NCBI GenBank assembly: GCA_027382625.1
Contig: JAJKFJ010021234.1
Span: forward strand, 145,281 to 209,280
Source: Tetmemena sp. SeJ-2015
Lineage: Eukaryota; Ciliophora; Spirotrichea; Sporadotrichida; Oxytrichidae
DNA length: 64,000 nt
Direction of reading: 5' to 3'
Shown here: piece by piece, positions 13,183 through 24,710 of the stretch
Position numbering within the stretch: the stretch's first letter is position 1
How the letters are laid out: each line of letters starts with the position of its first letter
Translations under genes and position numbers: made by a program
The notes under the pieces: model-generated
Seen by the model: only the letters and a program-made list of their open reading frames with translations
Databases searched by the model: none
What the model was told of the DNA's origin: nothing

Positions 13183-13460
13183 TCATAACAATTTGCACTA
13201 CTCGATATTAGTGCACTTTGTGCTCACGGGAATAAAGCTTGAAATTACTCCCGCTCCGATCTCTCGACATAGATTGTGGCTCTGTATATATTTCGCACAT
13301 CCAACTCTTACTAACAAACTTTTTTCTCTCTGCTCAATGTCATTGTATATTATTAGGGTAGGTATAGAAGCAATCTCTGCTAATATGCGCCCTCGATTCT
13401 CGAAAATATGCGTTAATAGATGCAGCTCTGGCTTTAGCTTATAGATAGCAACCAGTGCCT
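13183..13460 (-). CDS. Orphan coding segment (about 90 codons), possible isolated MDS
   Basis: On the minus strand a frame runs from an acceptor-like CAG near 13465 to TGA 13183-13185. It reads as ordinary protein (for example YKLKPELHLLTHIFENRG and EIGAGVISSFIPVS), is less AT-rich than its surroundings and has only one TAG as Gln. There is no good ATG at its head, so it is a fragment: either the last exon of a gene whose other part is not next to it, or a macronuclear-destined segment displaced from its gene. A plus-strand frame at 13169-13444 overlaps it but is less protein-like. Confidence 0.35.
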
Positions 13461-13616
13461 GACTTATTTAATAGGGAAAATTGAAATAAATCTGTATCTT
13501 TAATTAAAGATGCAAATTGAGTTGTTTGATTAAGAAATCGATATCTCTAATTAAGAATGAGAATATTTATCACGAACTAGAATTTTTGTTGAAAAAATAT
13601 TGTTAAATTAAACTTA

Positions 13617-14124
13617 TCATTTAGCATATAGTTCAGTCCAATGTCGTGCTTTCGTGAAGTACTTCTTCTTATCTCTGAGATATTCTTTGGCAATATCTGG
13701 GCACAAAGGGTCTTCAGCATTTGGATCAGTGAGCAGACTCACAATAGCTAATACCAGCTTAGAAACTGTCATTGCGGGGCTCCAAAGCTCTGGGTCTTTG
13801 AGTATATCTAAGCAAATCTCTCCAGCCTCAGATATGTTGGGATGGTAGATTCTTGTTGCAAATTCAACATAGGGAGGCTCGAATGGATAGTTGACGGGGA
13901 ATGATATGCACATTTTAAAAGTTCCATTTTCAAAAGGAGAGTTCTCTGGGCCTGATATCACTGCATACCACTTGCAGGGATCTTCTGAGGTAGGGTCTGG
14001 GCCGATGTAATGGCAGGGGAAACCTAGAGGCTCTTTCTGCAAATCTTTAAGTTCCTAAAAAAATATACAATTAGAAGAGAGGGTGGTTACTTACTCCAGA
14101 TATCCTGCGAAGATTTTGGACCAT
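13617..14124 (-). CDS. Ubiquitin-conjugating enzyme E2, UBC4/UBE2D-type
   Basis: E2 enzymes carry ubiquitin as a thioester on a cysteine and pass it to substrates with an E3 ligase. Exon 1 encodes MVQNLRRISG; a 40-nt intron (14055-14094, GTAAGT...TTTAG, phase 0) precedes the main exon. The 155-residue product covers the whole UBC fold: the N-terminal helix, the YPFEPPYVEF segment, the HPNI motif followed by the catalytic Cys in GEICLDIL, then a tryptophan in LWSPAMTVSK and the PNAEDPLCPDIA segment. The C-terminal helix ends ARHWTELYAK against AREWTQKYAM in UBE2D. No IES is present, so the germline copy is already readable. It lies between an orphan coding segment and a Lys-rich gene on the same strand. 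Confidence 0.95.
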
Positions 14125-14441
14125 TTCAAATAAGAAGTAAATTCAAATAGATGAATATAAAGACTACAAATTCAAAGAGAAGTTAGTTTAATCACTAATT
14201 AACTATTTTAGGTAAAATTATAGAGTCAATATTTAGAAATATATTAGAATTCCATTAAAATATGTAGTAATTATAGAATTAGTGTAATTATAAAAATAAA
14301 GTTTAGATCTTACTACTTTTAGTTATTCCTAAAATAAATATTTTTCTTAAACGTTCATACAAACTATTGGGAAAAAATTCAGTGAAGTGTTAATTCAACA
14401 AATACAGCAACTAAAATTACAACAATCTTTATTTTAAAGTT

Positions 14442-17400
14442 TCAAATTTATGAAAAAAATCTTCGTGAACCAACAGCAAAATCTGAGGGCTTGCTGCTAC
14501 TTCTATTAGTTCGTTTAAATCCGAACTACATACTTGATGAAGAAGGAGTGAAACATTATCGACTCCTTTGGTAATTAGGAATTTTAAATTTTTCAGAGCT
14601 TTGATCATCGCCTCTCATAATTCTGTAGTTCATTTCGGAATTACTTTGAGATCGATACTTCTCGCTACTCGAAAGCTCTCTTTGTGGGATATTTTAGCAG
14701 TTTAGGTAATTATCATCGAGCTTCATACAAAAATTTTCTCTGTCCCATGCCTCATTTTGCTGCTACTGATATCGCATATGTCTCTCTTACAACTTTCTCC
14801 TGTGCTTTTGCCACTCTTAATCCTTCTCTAACTACACAAATCTTTCAAATTTCTCTCTTTCCAATATTTAATCTTCCATTTTGGAGGACTTTTACTAATG
14901 CAGATACTGTCCTCAAGAGCGGATTTATTCTCTTTATTAAGAGTCACCAAGCCTTCTATCTTAATCTTTATATCTAATGACTTAACTCCTCTCTCGTGAG
15001 CTGCTTGAAATTTTAGGCTCCTATTAATTTTAAATCCCCATCTTTAGTTTAAATGCTCAAAATGTTCTTACTAGGAGGGATAATCTCTCTATTTTTATTT
15101 AGAGTTGACTCTAAAGATTTGTGTAAATTAGTATTGTGGTCCTTTTCACTTTGATTCGATCTAGATATAACGCTGATCATATTACTAGGGCAGATTAAAT
15201 AATAAATTAATTAGATAGGAGCTTCCTTTGGCAAATTCGCTTAATTACTCAACTTATTAAAATCTTAGCTTGCCAGGTTTGCTTATAAGGAAGGGACGAA
15301 CTCACTTTAACCCTGATCTATAATCTATGTCGCATGCTTATCCTTTATCTGTCTTAAATTGCTATTTAGGAGAGGAGGGTTGGAAGGATCGATCAATTCA
15401 TTTCAGTATTTTGATTCTTGAATTCGTTCAAGTGAATCTAGTAATTGATGGGCATCAAATTTATCTATTGTATCATATTCAAGTTCTTCTATATCATTTA
15501 AGGCTGAGAGATGTTTGGAATCAATTAAAAAGCAAATCTATAAGCATTTTATGAATGGCTATTGATTACTGCAAAGAAGATTATCCAAAGGAGTCTATCA
15601 TACTCTGATTATAATTTTAAAAGTGAAATGTACTCTACTAAGTTGGCATTATAGAATGCGTCTCATTCTAACTCTTTGGCCAATAATTACATTTTAAAGC
15701 TTCTTTGGCTAGTAGGGATCTAGGGCTTATTAGTGACTGCTGTTGAATGATTTTATTTGATTCAGGCTAACCAAAATTTTTTAATATGAGATTCTCTTAG
15801 TTTTAGCCTTGCACCTAAGATGTTTATTAATCCTTCACATCTAAATAAGAAAAATTAAAAATTATTCAACAATTTTATCAGATAAATTAACTTCCTTTAT
15901 TAATTTTCAAAACACTTATGAATTCAAGAGCTTACTTGAATGGCTGTTTGTGCCTTAGGAATTCAATTACTGCAGTTTCTTGAATTCTGAAAATAGAACT
16001 TATAGTTATAATTTGATTTATTCAATTTATATCATTCATAATGGATTTTTAGTTAAGCTAACTTGAAGAATGACTCTTTGGTATTTCCCAGGCGTTCTAA
16101 TTCAGACCTGATCTCTAAAAGCATTGCATTTCATATATAAAGTTCTTACTGACTATTTCGAGAGCGAGCTTTACCTCAGATCTATTGGATGATTGATTTT
16201 CTAGATTCAAATATTAACTCCCCGCAACTTTTGTTTTGAATTATTGTTATGACTAATAATCATCCTCTTCTAAATCAATTATTTGAATATCATTCTACTG
16301 TTGAATTTGAGAAATACTCACTTGCTTGCTTTTTTCACTTTCTTTTTCTGGTACATTCTTCTATAGCTAAAAAAAGTTTAGATTAATTAAATATGATAAA
16401 TAATTAATTTCCAAGAGGCAATTCAGTATTCTGATGATAAACTTACAACTTAAGGATTTTATTTTAAGACTGAAGCCTTTTTTACTTTTTAATTCTCTTT
16501 GCTGATTCATTTCTTTGATTCCTTATTTTCTTTCACTTATTTTGCCTGACTCTTTTGATTGATTTTCTTTATCATAGATTAAGATTAACTTCTCTTTTTC
16601 TAAGATTCTGAATTATCCATTTTATCTTTTTCTCTTTATTTTTAACATTTGCTTGGCTCAATTTCATCTTATTTTTCTTTTAGCTTTCTTTGCTTTTTGT
16701 CTTTATCTAGTTTCTATTTTTCTGTAAATTGCTCTTTTTATTGAGGCAGTACTGATTCTTTTACTCCAAAAGAGTAATCACTCTCATATTAATCAGTCAT
16801 TAATTGAGCCACTTTGGATTTAGGTTTCTTAAGCTTTTTTTAATCAACAACCTTGGCAACTTTACTTTAAAATGGCAATGGAGGTTACTAAGCAGGATGA
16901 TCTGTCAAAGATTCTTTTTGATTTTTAGATTTCTGATGCTTATTTTTCTAATTATATTTCTCACCTATTATCTACTAATAACTCTAAGAATTGCATAGAA
17001 TTTATCCAATAGTTGATTTATCATCTGCTCCTTTACTCACTTAATAATTAAATTATTTTAATATTTTACCTTAGGAAAATTGTATTAACTTAAATTTAAG
17101 TTTATTAAAAAATAGTGGGATATTAAAGAATTAATCTTTGAACTGTAATAATATTTTTAAGAACTTCATCTTTTGACTCCTTGCTTTAAATTTTAAACTT
17201 GTGTATTAATTAATGTACCTTTTGCATCTTTTTATTATAGATTCTTTTTAGTGTCTTTGATATCTTTCTTTGTAGCATTATTTTTTCTTTTTTGTCCTCA
17301 CAAATTTAATCTTTTACTTATATTTTAGATGATTCCTGCTTTTTGGCATTTTGTGTTTCTTACTTATCCTTTGAGGCAGAGCTATTAGCTATTAAAGAGG

Positions 17401-17480
17401 AGATTAATTCATTCTTCAAGCTAATTAACGAAGAGATGTCATTTGGAGTAGATAGCTATCAATTTAAATGCAAAATTAAA
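14442..17480 (-). CDS. Lys/Gln-rich protein, unknown function (approximate model)
   Basis: Coding segments run on the minus strand from about 17480 to TGA 14442. The N-terminal part (17480-17210) is Ser/Lys-rich. The segment 17020-16480 begins MINQLLDKFYAIL, has a short intron starting GTGAGA, and is followed by a very Lys/Gln-rich stretch (for example KQKLDKDKKQRKLKEKQ). Later segments include an acidic helix near 15500 (DIEELEYDTIDKF), and a Ser/Arg-rich C-terminal exon near 14720-14445 ending RRFFSQI. Frame changes between segments mark unplaced introns or IESs. Charge pattern suggests a nuclear or cytoskeletal protein, but that is a guess; no domain recognised. Confidence 0.4.
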
Positions 17481-17649
17481 ATACTATTTAACTTATGCCT
17501 TATTCAAAATTGGTAGAAAATACTGACACAAATTTATAATAAGGAAGGGTTTGTGATTAATACTGGGGGTAATTTGTCTCAAGTTTGAAGCCTCCTACTT
17601 AAATTAAGCTAATAATATTGTGACACATCCAGATTACACTATTGATATC

Positions 17650-17740
17650 TAGGCATGGCCAGGAAGGTCTCGAATACCCCTGTAGTGTAGCTTATTTCAG
17701 GGGAAATTAAAAATATTATTTTTGCTGATTACGCTAGAGT
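17650..17740. other. Short GC-richer patch with CCCCTG/CAGGGG hairpin
   Basis: Within AT-rich spacer a patch near 17675-17705 has CCCCTG and CAGGGG separated by 15 bases, which can pair. No RNA family recognised; it may be incidental. Confidence 0.2.
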
Positions 17741-18119
17741 AATTTACCGGCTTCTTATATGAGCTCTTCCGTTCTCTTAAATAAAAAAAAATCAAGAGAA
17801 TTTAGGACTTATTTAGAGGTTAACCTCCTTTATTTATAAACTTTTGTATAACTATTTAATACTTTTAAATAGTTTTATCGTAAATGCAAAGCTAACTAAA
17901 AAGTGAATAGTAAAATCGAGATTCAAAATTTCTATCGGCAATATTTTCAATCCATTTAATTTCCTTAAACTTTAGCAATAATAAAAGGTATATATAAAAT
18001 TTAATTTGTTTATGAAAATAGCTATTAACTGGTATCACTCTTTCGATTTTTAGGATTCTTCTAGCTTTTAGATCTTTAAATGATTTGCTTTGTAATATTT
18101 TTAATTTATTCTTCTTAAA

Positions 18120-19363
18120 TCAGACTTTATCCATTTTCATTTAAACTCTATTAGCTTTAATTTTTTGAATCCTCGTTCTAACTTTTTCTCTCTTTCTTAG
18201 ATATATATGCTTACTTTAATTTTATCTTTTCTTTTTGCAGTTATCATCGTCCTACTCAATTGATTCTTCTGATATTCCAATCTCCTTCTGGCATTTCTAT
18301 TTTCTAACTTGTCCTGTTTAATTCTTTTAAAGTTTATCTTATTTATTAACTACGCCACTGGATGAATGTGAATTTTTCTCAATGATCTGCTATTCTTTCC
18401 TATCATTTAGTTAGGATGGTAGCTATTTCTCTTACAAATCATTATTACCATGGAAATTGATACTTTCATACTCAATTTTGACTTCCACTCTTTTCAGACA
18501 AAAGCGAGTGTGCTCTGCTATATCTCTCAAGGCAAATAAATTCTCGCAGAATTTGCATCTTGATAACGGATTTTCACACTCAATTACTAAAATAATAGAA
18601 TTTAAATCATTTGATCTTTATCAATGGTTTCATGCTTTATTTAATCTTACTTGAGGATTTTTTATCCACAGCCTTCACAAATAACTTTAATATAAACGCA
18701 GTCATCTAACTCATGGGTTCCTAAGATCAGCTCTTCATAAGTTAATTAGTGCTAGCACTATCTATTCGAGCATTTGAATCTTATCTAAGAAAGATATTCC
18801 TGCTTTGATTTTCCTAGAGACTTTAATTTTTCTACTTTTTTGCATTTACAAGGAGTATTACAGATTAAAGCTTAATTAAACTAGAGATTCATTTTGTATT
18901 TTATGGCTAGTAAAATTTATTAATTCTTTTAGTCTTTAAGTTTAATCATGGAAATGTGCTATCCAAAAAGCTTGATATTATAATACATAAAATCTAAAAA
19001 AACTTCATTACTTTCTAGTTTGATCCATATTATCTGAGAAATTTTAAGGCTTTATTATCTCTAGGATGGAATAAGAGTATTTTAAATTAGATTTCAAACT
19101 TATTCTGACAGTATTTAAAATATAAAGTTTTGAAAAATCTCAGCGTTACTAGTTGCTTCCCATCTTTTTAAACAAGGAGTACAAAAGTTGTTTTCACACC
19201 TAGTACATTCTCTTCCTTGAACCACTATATTGCTACATATTTTGCATCGGAGACTAGCATTCAAGTGCTATTTAGAAAATTCTGACATTCCTTTCAGCAA
19301 TCGTTTAGGTTAGATCCCATTGAAAAAATTGAAAGGAGAAAATTCGAGCAAGTCATCATACAT
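18120..19363 (-). CDS. RING/TRAF-type zinc-finger protein
   Basis: ATG 19363 starts MYDDLLEFSPF. Residues about 40-75 contain Cys pairs in the order CKIC, CTRC, CTPC, the spacing of a RING-like finger whose last pair is missing here, probably displaced by an IES after base 19140. Downstream near 18690 the segment YIKVICEGCG and near 18570 the segment VIECENPLSRCKFCE give the C-x2-C pairs of TRAF-type zinc fingers. The C-terminal part (18290-18120) is Lys/Arg-rich. Ciliates carry many RING/TRAF proteins, most of them presumed E3 ligases or scaffold proteins; ligase activity here is inferred from family only. Internal frame breaks are not fully resolved. Confidence 0.6.
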
Positions 19364-19369
19364 TGAAAC

Positions 19370-20050
19370 TCAAATTTTTGGTAATTTAATGAGGTTGCTT
19401 TTCTTCCTCAAAAGTATTTTAGGTGGTAGAAGCATTTTATTCAATAAGAACTTCACTTTAGAATTATGATTATTTAGAATGAGAATCTGTAAGATGCTCT
19501 TTTTATGATCTGGTGAGTATTATCGTTTTCTATTTCTCATACAAATTATTCTAAAGCGGGGTCTTCTTTAAAGTTTAGATAGAATTGCTATGAGAAAGTA
19601 ACGAGGGTATAATTTCCATTTCGAGGTTAGTTGTGTCAATCATAGATAGATAAGTATAACACAAAGATACGAAAAATTATGGATATAGATATATGGGACT
19701 TTAATTAATGATCTCTTTTTTAAATATAGAATTTGCACTCCTATTCGGATTAACCTGTACTCATTTTAATAAAATGTCACTTCCTAAACTATAAGTTTTA
19801 GTTTCAATCAAACACACTAAGGAAACTAATGAAGAATCATAGAATATCAAAGCATTTTTTGCTATTGGCATCTAAAAATAGATATAAAATAAGATCATTT
19901 TAGCAAAATACTATTCTGATTTACCTACTTAATCATGTTTTAGTTTCTTCTCTTTAATTTAACATCAGTATTAAATGTTTGTCCCTGTTTATTAATTTTA
20001 ACTTTCATCTCTCCCTCCTTTTCTCTCTAGCCCGAGGATTATATTTTAAT
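19370..20050. other. AT-rich intergenic DNA
   Basis: Divergent spacer between the zinc-finger gene (minus) and the Myb gene (plus). It would hold both promoters; no clear motif was identified. Confidence 0.35.
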
Positions 20051-20052
20051 TT

Positions 20053-22140
20053 ATGATTGCAGCTAATATGCTGAATTCAAATGTAAATTAGCAGCATGTT
20101 TAGAGCATAGGGGCCCACCCTTCGGTTAACCACCATTTTAATTAAAGATACGCTTCTTAAACATCAGCTGCTCAAAATGAACTAGAAAACAATCACGTAA
20201 ACTTTTAGTAACTAAGTAATAAAGACAAGCATAACCAACAACTTTAACAGCACCAACAGCCACTTCCAAGTCAATTTAGAGCTCATAATCAAATGGAATA
20301 GATGGAGCAGATGTCACCCGAAGACACCTACTACAATTATCAGCACATTAAAGAAGATGACAGACAGGCTATCATTAATCTTTAATAAGTAGTCATAAAT
20401 TTATAAAATTTTTCATTCAGTAGCTTAATCTCCAAAACTTTCAGCCACAGCCTCATTTCCAAGTTTAGAGGCCAGGCAATTTTCCTCCACATCACACAGC
20501 TCTCCCCAGAGCAAATTAGAATACTATGAACAACAACAATAGATCCAGTGAAATACAAGAATCTGCAGTTGAAAAGAATGAAATTAATATTCAACCATCT
20601 GCTCATATTCAGTAGCAACCTCAGTAAATGGGGATTCATGGACATCTTACTGAAAAAGAAGTAGTAGCTTTCCGCTTCTAGTGAAATTAAAGATGGGTTA
20701 GATTTTACTTTCTTGATTTAAGCTAATTAGATTGATTACATTTCTGTTCTATTCGTTTCTTATTATATTCAGTATTAACAGAGAAGATGAAGCTTTGAGA
20801 GCCATAGTAGAGCAGTAGAGATTTACACATCCATAATGAAATGGACAATAAGTGAGGACCTCATCCTCGATATATTTCTGTGTAGGAAATAAGTGGGCAG
20901 AGATTTCTCATTACATGATTTCTTTATAAAAAATCCAATTGATCTTTAATGAGCGGGAGGACTGAGAACCAAGTTAAAAATAGGTTCAACTGTCTCATAA
21001 GGAAAGGATAGTAGATGAAGTCAGTCGACCCCTCCACTCCAATTAAAGACATAGTAGATAAGATAATAGTCAAATTCAAGGATAATCTTACCAACAGTAA
21101 TAAACAGAAAAAGCAGAAGAAGACCTCGCCACAGCAGGAGAATTAGATTCAAGGTCAATAAAAGTCAAATCAGTTTAATGCCAACATTGAAACCAGTATT
21201 GTGAGAGATGCTGAAAATTCTTATAAGGGATTATTCCAAAGCAATTGCTATAGTAACATAGACGGAGAAGATGATTCCTAGTTTGAAGAGGAAGAAGACG
21301 AAGAAGTGAATTAAACTAAAGAAGGAGAAGAAAGCCTTTTATATCATCCAAATGGGGGAAATTAGTTCGTGAGAAAAATGCTGACTACAAACTCTGAAGA
21401 TATAGAGCTAAATGATGATGAAGAGGATCAAATAATGGAAGATTTTACATAAGAGATAGGAACTTAGCAAAATATATTTTTAATCTTCTCTTGATTGGAG
21501 CTGCTCAAAGCCATAATTAGCTCTATATTCCAAGTTAAAATAGCGATTTAATATATTTCCTTCTATATCTAACAACCTTGATGAGGTAGTGATTATGTAG
21601 AGCAATGGAAGAACTAATCTAAATGATTTTAACAACTTCAATCAGCTTCAATTTTTGATGAAATATTTTAAATTCAGAGATAATTTTAGAAATGATAATG
21701 CAAAGTTATTTTTTCAATTAAATCTTAAATAGTTTTTTTTATACTAAAGTTGAAAAGAATTTAAATTGATCTTTATCACAGCTTAATTATTCTTTTATGA
21801 AATAAATTTTTCTTTATCTTTAAATTTTCCTAATTTATTTCTGAGATATGCAATTCTTCAAAATGATAATAATTTTAGTTTACTCCATTACTACTTTTCT
21901 TGCTGAACTAAACCATGATCTCTATTTTTCTATATTAGAATAAGCAGCAGCCAATTTAAGAAGGCCTAAACACTAAAGAAGAATAAGTTGAAAAAGTAGG
22001 AATCAGACTTCTCTGAGATTCAAAAAAGTGAGCAGCTTGAAGATATTTCTGGAATGGAAGAAGTAGAGGGAGTTCAACTCAGACATCATAAAACATAGCC
22101 TGGAGATTTAGTGGAAAATGTCTTCAATTTCCAAGCTTGA
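20053..22140 (+). CDS. Myb-repeat DNA-binding protein with Gln-rich and acidic regions
   Basis: The N-terminal 120 residues from ATG 20053 are Gln/Asn/His-rich. Then follow a partial Myb repeat (REDEALRAIVEQQ) and a second repeat: KWTISEDLILDIFL, GNKWAEISHYM, SGRTENQVKNRFNCLI, matching the Trp-Trp pattern and recognition helix of R2R3 Myb proteins. The recognition helix is split by an IES. Between the two repeats about 35 residues expected for the first repeat are missing. A one-base frame change lies at about 20880 inside the second repeat. Downstream is a Lys-rich patch, a long acidic stretch (FEEEEDEEVN) and a tail ending near TGA 22138. Probable role: transcription regulation in the nucleus. 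Confidence 0.75.
20915..20952 (+). other. IES with pointer ATGA inside the Myb recognition helix
   Basis: ATGA occurs at 20915-20918 and 20949-20952. Deleting 34 nt joins SHYM to SGRTENQVKNRFN in one frame; without deletion the frame meets TGA. The spacer is AT-rich and has no splice signals. Confidence 0.85.
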
Positions 22141-22264
22141 AGCTAGAAGAAACAATTCTAACAAAATTAAGTAGTCTAACCTATATGAGAAAATCTCAAA
22201 AGTAGATTCTTCCTAAACAATAACGCAGATTCATATATAATGATAAAATCTCAAGTGCAAATCC

Positions 22265-23048
22265 TTTGTTGATATAATAATCATCAAAACTTTAATCTCA
22301 AATAGCTATAGTAATTCATGAGGCTTAGTTGCCTCTTATTTCAGCATTTTAAATATGGACACTTAGATTCAAAGAGGATCTCATTTGATCCTTCAAGCTC
22401 ATTGATTAAAACATTTATCATAATTAATTACTAACAAATCTTAATTATACTTCTGAAGAGGTACAATAAATGCTAGAATTTAAGGATTATCCAAATTTAT
22501 TAATTGAGAAGCTGGGTTTATTATCCATATTAGTCGCACTTCTCGCTCCCAATACAGCTATATCTAATACTGAAATATAGAATTTAAGGGAATAAATATA
22601 CAGAGCCTTATTCTGTGAAATAGGCCAGCTTATTGATTTCTGATTAATAAATTAACTAATAGTAAATTAATAGTCCTTATTGATGAATAGTAAAGTCTCT
22701 CTATTAATTATTCATTCACTTCTGAGTCAGGTATTTATCATGAGATTATCTTGTAAGAAAATTATAATTGCTGATAATCCCTCACTACAAAATTACTTCA
22801 AATTTTGGTAAATCCAGATAGAGAGTAATATGATATTTTTTAAGCAAAAGCTTGATTATCTTTAAGGCTAAAGGAATCAAAATTTAAGAAGCAGCAAAGC
22901 TTTTGCCTTTTAGTTTCTCTTCACTGCAAATCTATTTTTCCTACTCTCAATGGAGAGTGCAAAATACAAGAAAAAAGCAACATTCTTTTATTACAGAATA
23001 ACATCCATTCTCTATACCCTGAATCCTACGTTAGCAACCACTATTTGA
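22265..23048 (+). CDS. Unknown protein, helical, interrupted
   Basis: Two clear coding stretches lie on the plus strand: about 22315-22640 (MRLSCLLFQHFKYG..., then after a frame change NQLLTNLNYTSEEVQQMLEFK and a Leu-rich segment) and about 22730-23048 (CKKIIIADNPSLQNYFKFW... to TPTLATTI-like end, TGA 23046). The text is not low complexity and looks like a folded alpha-helical protein, rich in Leu, Phe and Lys. The gap between them at about 22640-22730 is AT-rich and may be an IES. Start not determined. Family not recognised. It lies 70 bases from the 3' end of the convergent eIF1A gene. Confidence 0.45.
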
Positions 23049-23119
23049 GCTATCTATTAAATTTTATTGTAATAATTCGCTATATCATAATACTTGAGGC
23101 GTTTAAAATATCCTTTCGC

Positions 23120-23962
23120 TCAGATCTACAGAGGAAATTAGACTTTGACTTTGATTCTAATTGAAAACTTACCGTATCGATATTAATATCCTCTTCTTTT
23201 TCTTCTTCGTCATCATCAACATAGTTGAACCCATCATCGAAATCAAGGTTACCCTCGTTGATCTTAACGTGCTCTGGAATTTCTCCAAGCTCCTTCAGTT
23301 CCTTAGCCTCCTCATCGTAGTACTTCAAGATAACATCTGCCTTGTCATCTCCGAACTCTCTCAGACCAACCAATACGATATCACCCTAAATTAAGAGTAA
23401 AAAAGCTTATGTAAACTCACGGTGTTGATCCAGACTCTGTTCTTGAGGGTACCTCTGATGGTGCACATACGCTTCACTCCGTCAAAGCAAAAGGCGTCAA
23501 GACGTGCATTTCCTATGGTAAAATGTTATGATTAGTTAAATAGAATTTGACTTGAAATATGAGGAATTATTTATCAGAATCTCAATTTCGTAATGGATTG
23601 GAGAATTTTGCTTACCTAGCATTCTCAGAACTTGGGCATATTCCTAACCATCTTCCTTGAAGACTAGTTCTCTTTTATCACCGATACCGAAGTTCTTTGC
23701 CTTCTTTCTCTTGTTTCCTCCCTTTCCTAGAGTAATCAATCAATATTTGCATTAGCTCGTCAAAATAATTAATAAGCACTCCCAAACATCTCAAAGGTTC
23801 CATAGATATCATAAGTAAATGATCATTGCCTTTGAAATAGAATTTATAAATTAAATTCATTTCTGTGTGAGAGGTTCCATGCCATTGAATTCGAGAGAGA
23901 GTGATAAGAAATTCTTTTCGGTGAATAACAAGGACTGCTCACTTACCTCTTCCTCTGGGCAT
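23120..23962 (-). CDS. EIF1AX: Translation initiation factor eIF1A
   Basis: eIF1A binds the 40S A site and helps scanning and start-codon selection. Five exons give 438 nt, 145 residues, the usual eIF1A length. Exon 1 encodes MPRGRG; introns are 23727-23946 (220 nt), 23513-23615, 23386-23420 and 23126-23172, all GT-AG and phase-consistent. The basic N-terminal tail, the OB-fold ([70 protein letters not shown]) and the acidic C-terminal tail ending NIDTI are all present. The last exon is only ATC TGA. The first intron is longer than the others and might hide an IES. Confidence 0.95.
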
Positions 23963-23969
23963 ATTTACT

Positions 23970-24700
23970 TGATTATTAGATTATGAAAATTAGAGAAAAG
24001 AAATAGGTAAATATTAAAAATAAATTCTTTCGAAAAGAATGAGCTCTTATCTTGAAATATTTTTCCTCAATTCACAAATTGAAGCTTTCTCTAAGTCAAT
24101 AGGTAAGATCGGATTTATCGGGTATTGAAATAATTTGACGAAATAAGTGTCTTGGAATAACTAATACATCTTAATGAAGAAAGGATATCTATTTTAGTTT
24201 TATCTTAAGTTACCGATGTCTGGACTATTTTCACTCTTTCTCAAAAATATATTTGTGTTTAAATCGAGTGAAGAAATAATTCTGATTTGTTAGCGTAATA
24301 TAGTAAATAGTTTTTCAATTTTAGAAACTTATTTATGAAAAGTTTGACGATTTATAGATTTAAGAGTCTTTTATATTTATAAGGAGCAATACTTATTTTA
24401 TTAGATTAATATTTAATAGAATAATATCAGAAATTTGTAATTATACTTCTCTGATCCACTTGATCAATCTAAAATATGGAATGCTCTTATTTTTACAGAA
24501 AGTTTTAGAATATGAATAAATTAGAAGTTTATTCTTAAATTAAATATCTTTTTGTTTTGGAGTTTATGCCAAGGCTTAAAATTTATTTTTGTCCATTTCA
24601 TAAAAATTTGATAGAGCATTTTTTATAGATTAAAATATGCGTAAAAAATATTTCTTATGGAATTTTATTGTCAAAAAAAATATCAATATAGTCCTTTAAA
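23970..24700. other. AT-rich spacer
   Basis: Very AT-rich, short frames only. It would contain the upstream region of the eIF1A gene. Nothing else recognised. Confidence 0.4.
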
Positions 24701-24702
24701 AA

Positions 24703-24710
24703 GTTTATTT
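24703..24710. repeat. Target-site duplication, left copy (GTTTATTT)
   Basis: Direct repeat of the eight bases at 25318-25325 immediately outside the foldback element. Confidence 0.8.

Noticed and set aside
13169..13444. Plus-strand frame of 91 codons
   Set aside because: It overlaps the more protein-like minus-strand segment and has no supported context.
23161..23394. Plus-strand frame opposite eIF1A
   Set aside because: Antisense shadow of a conserved exon.
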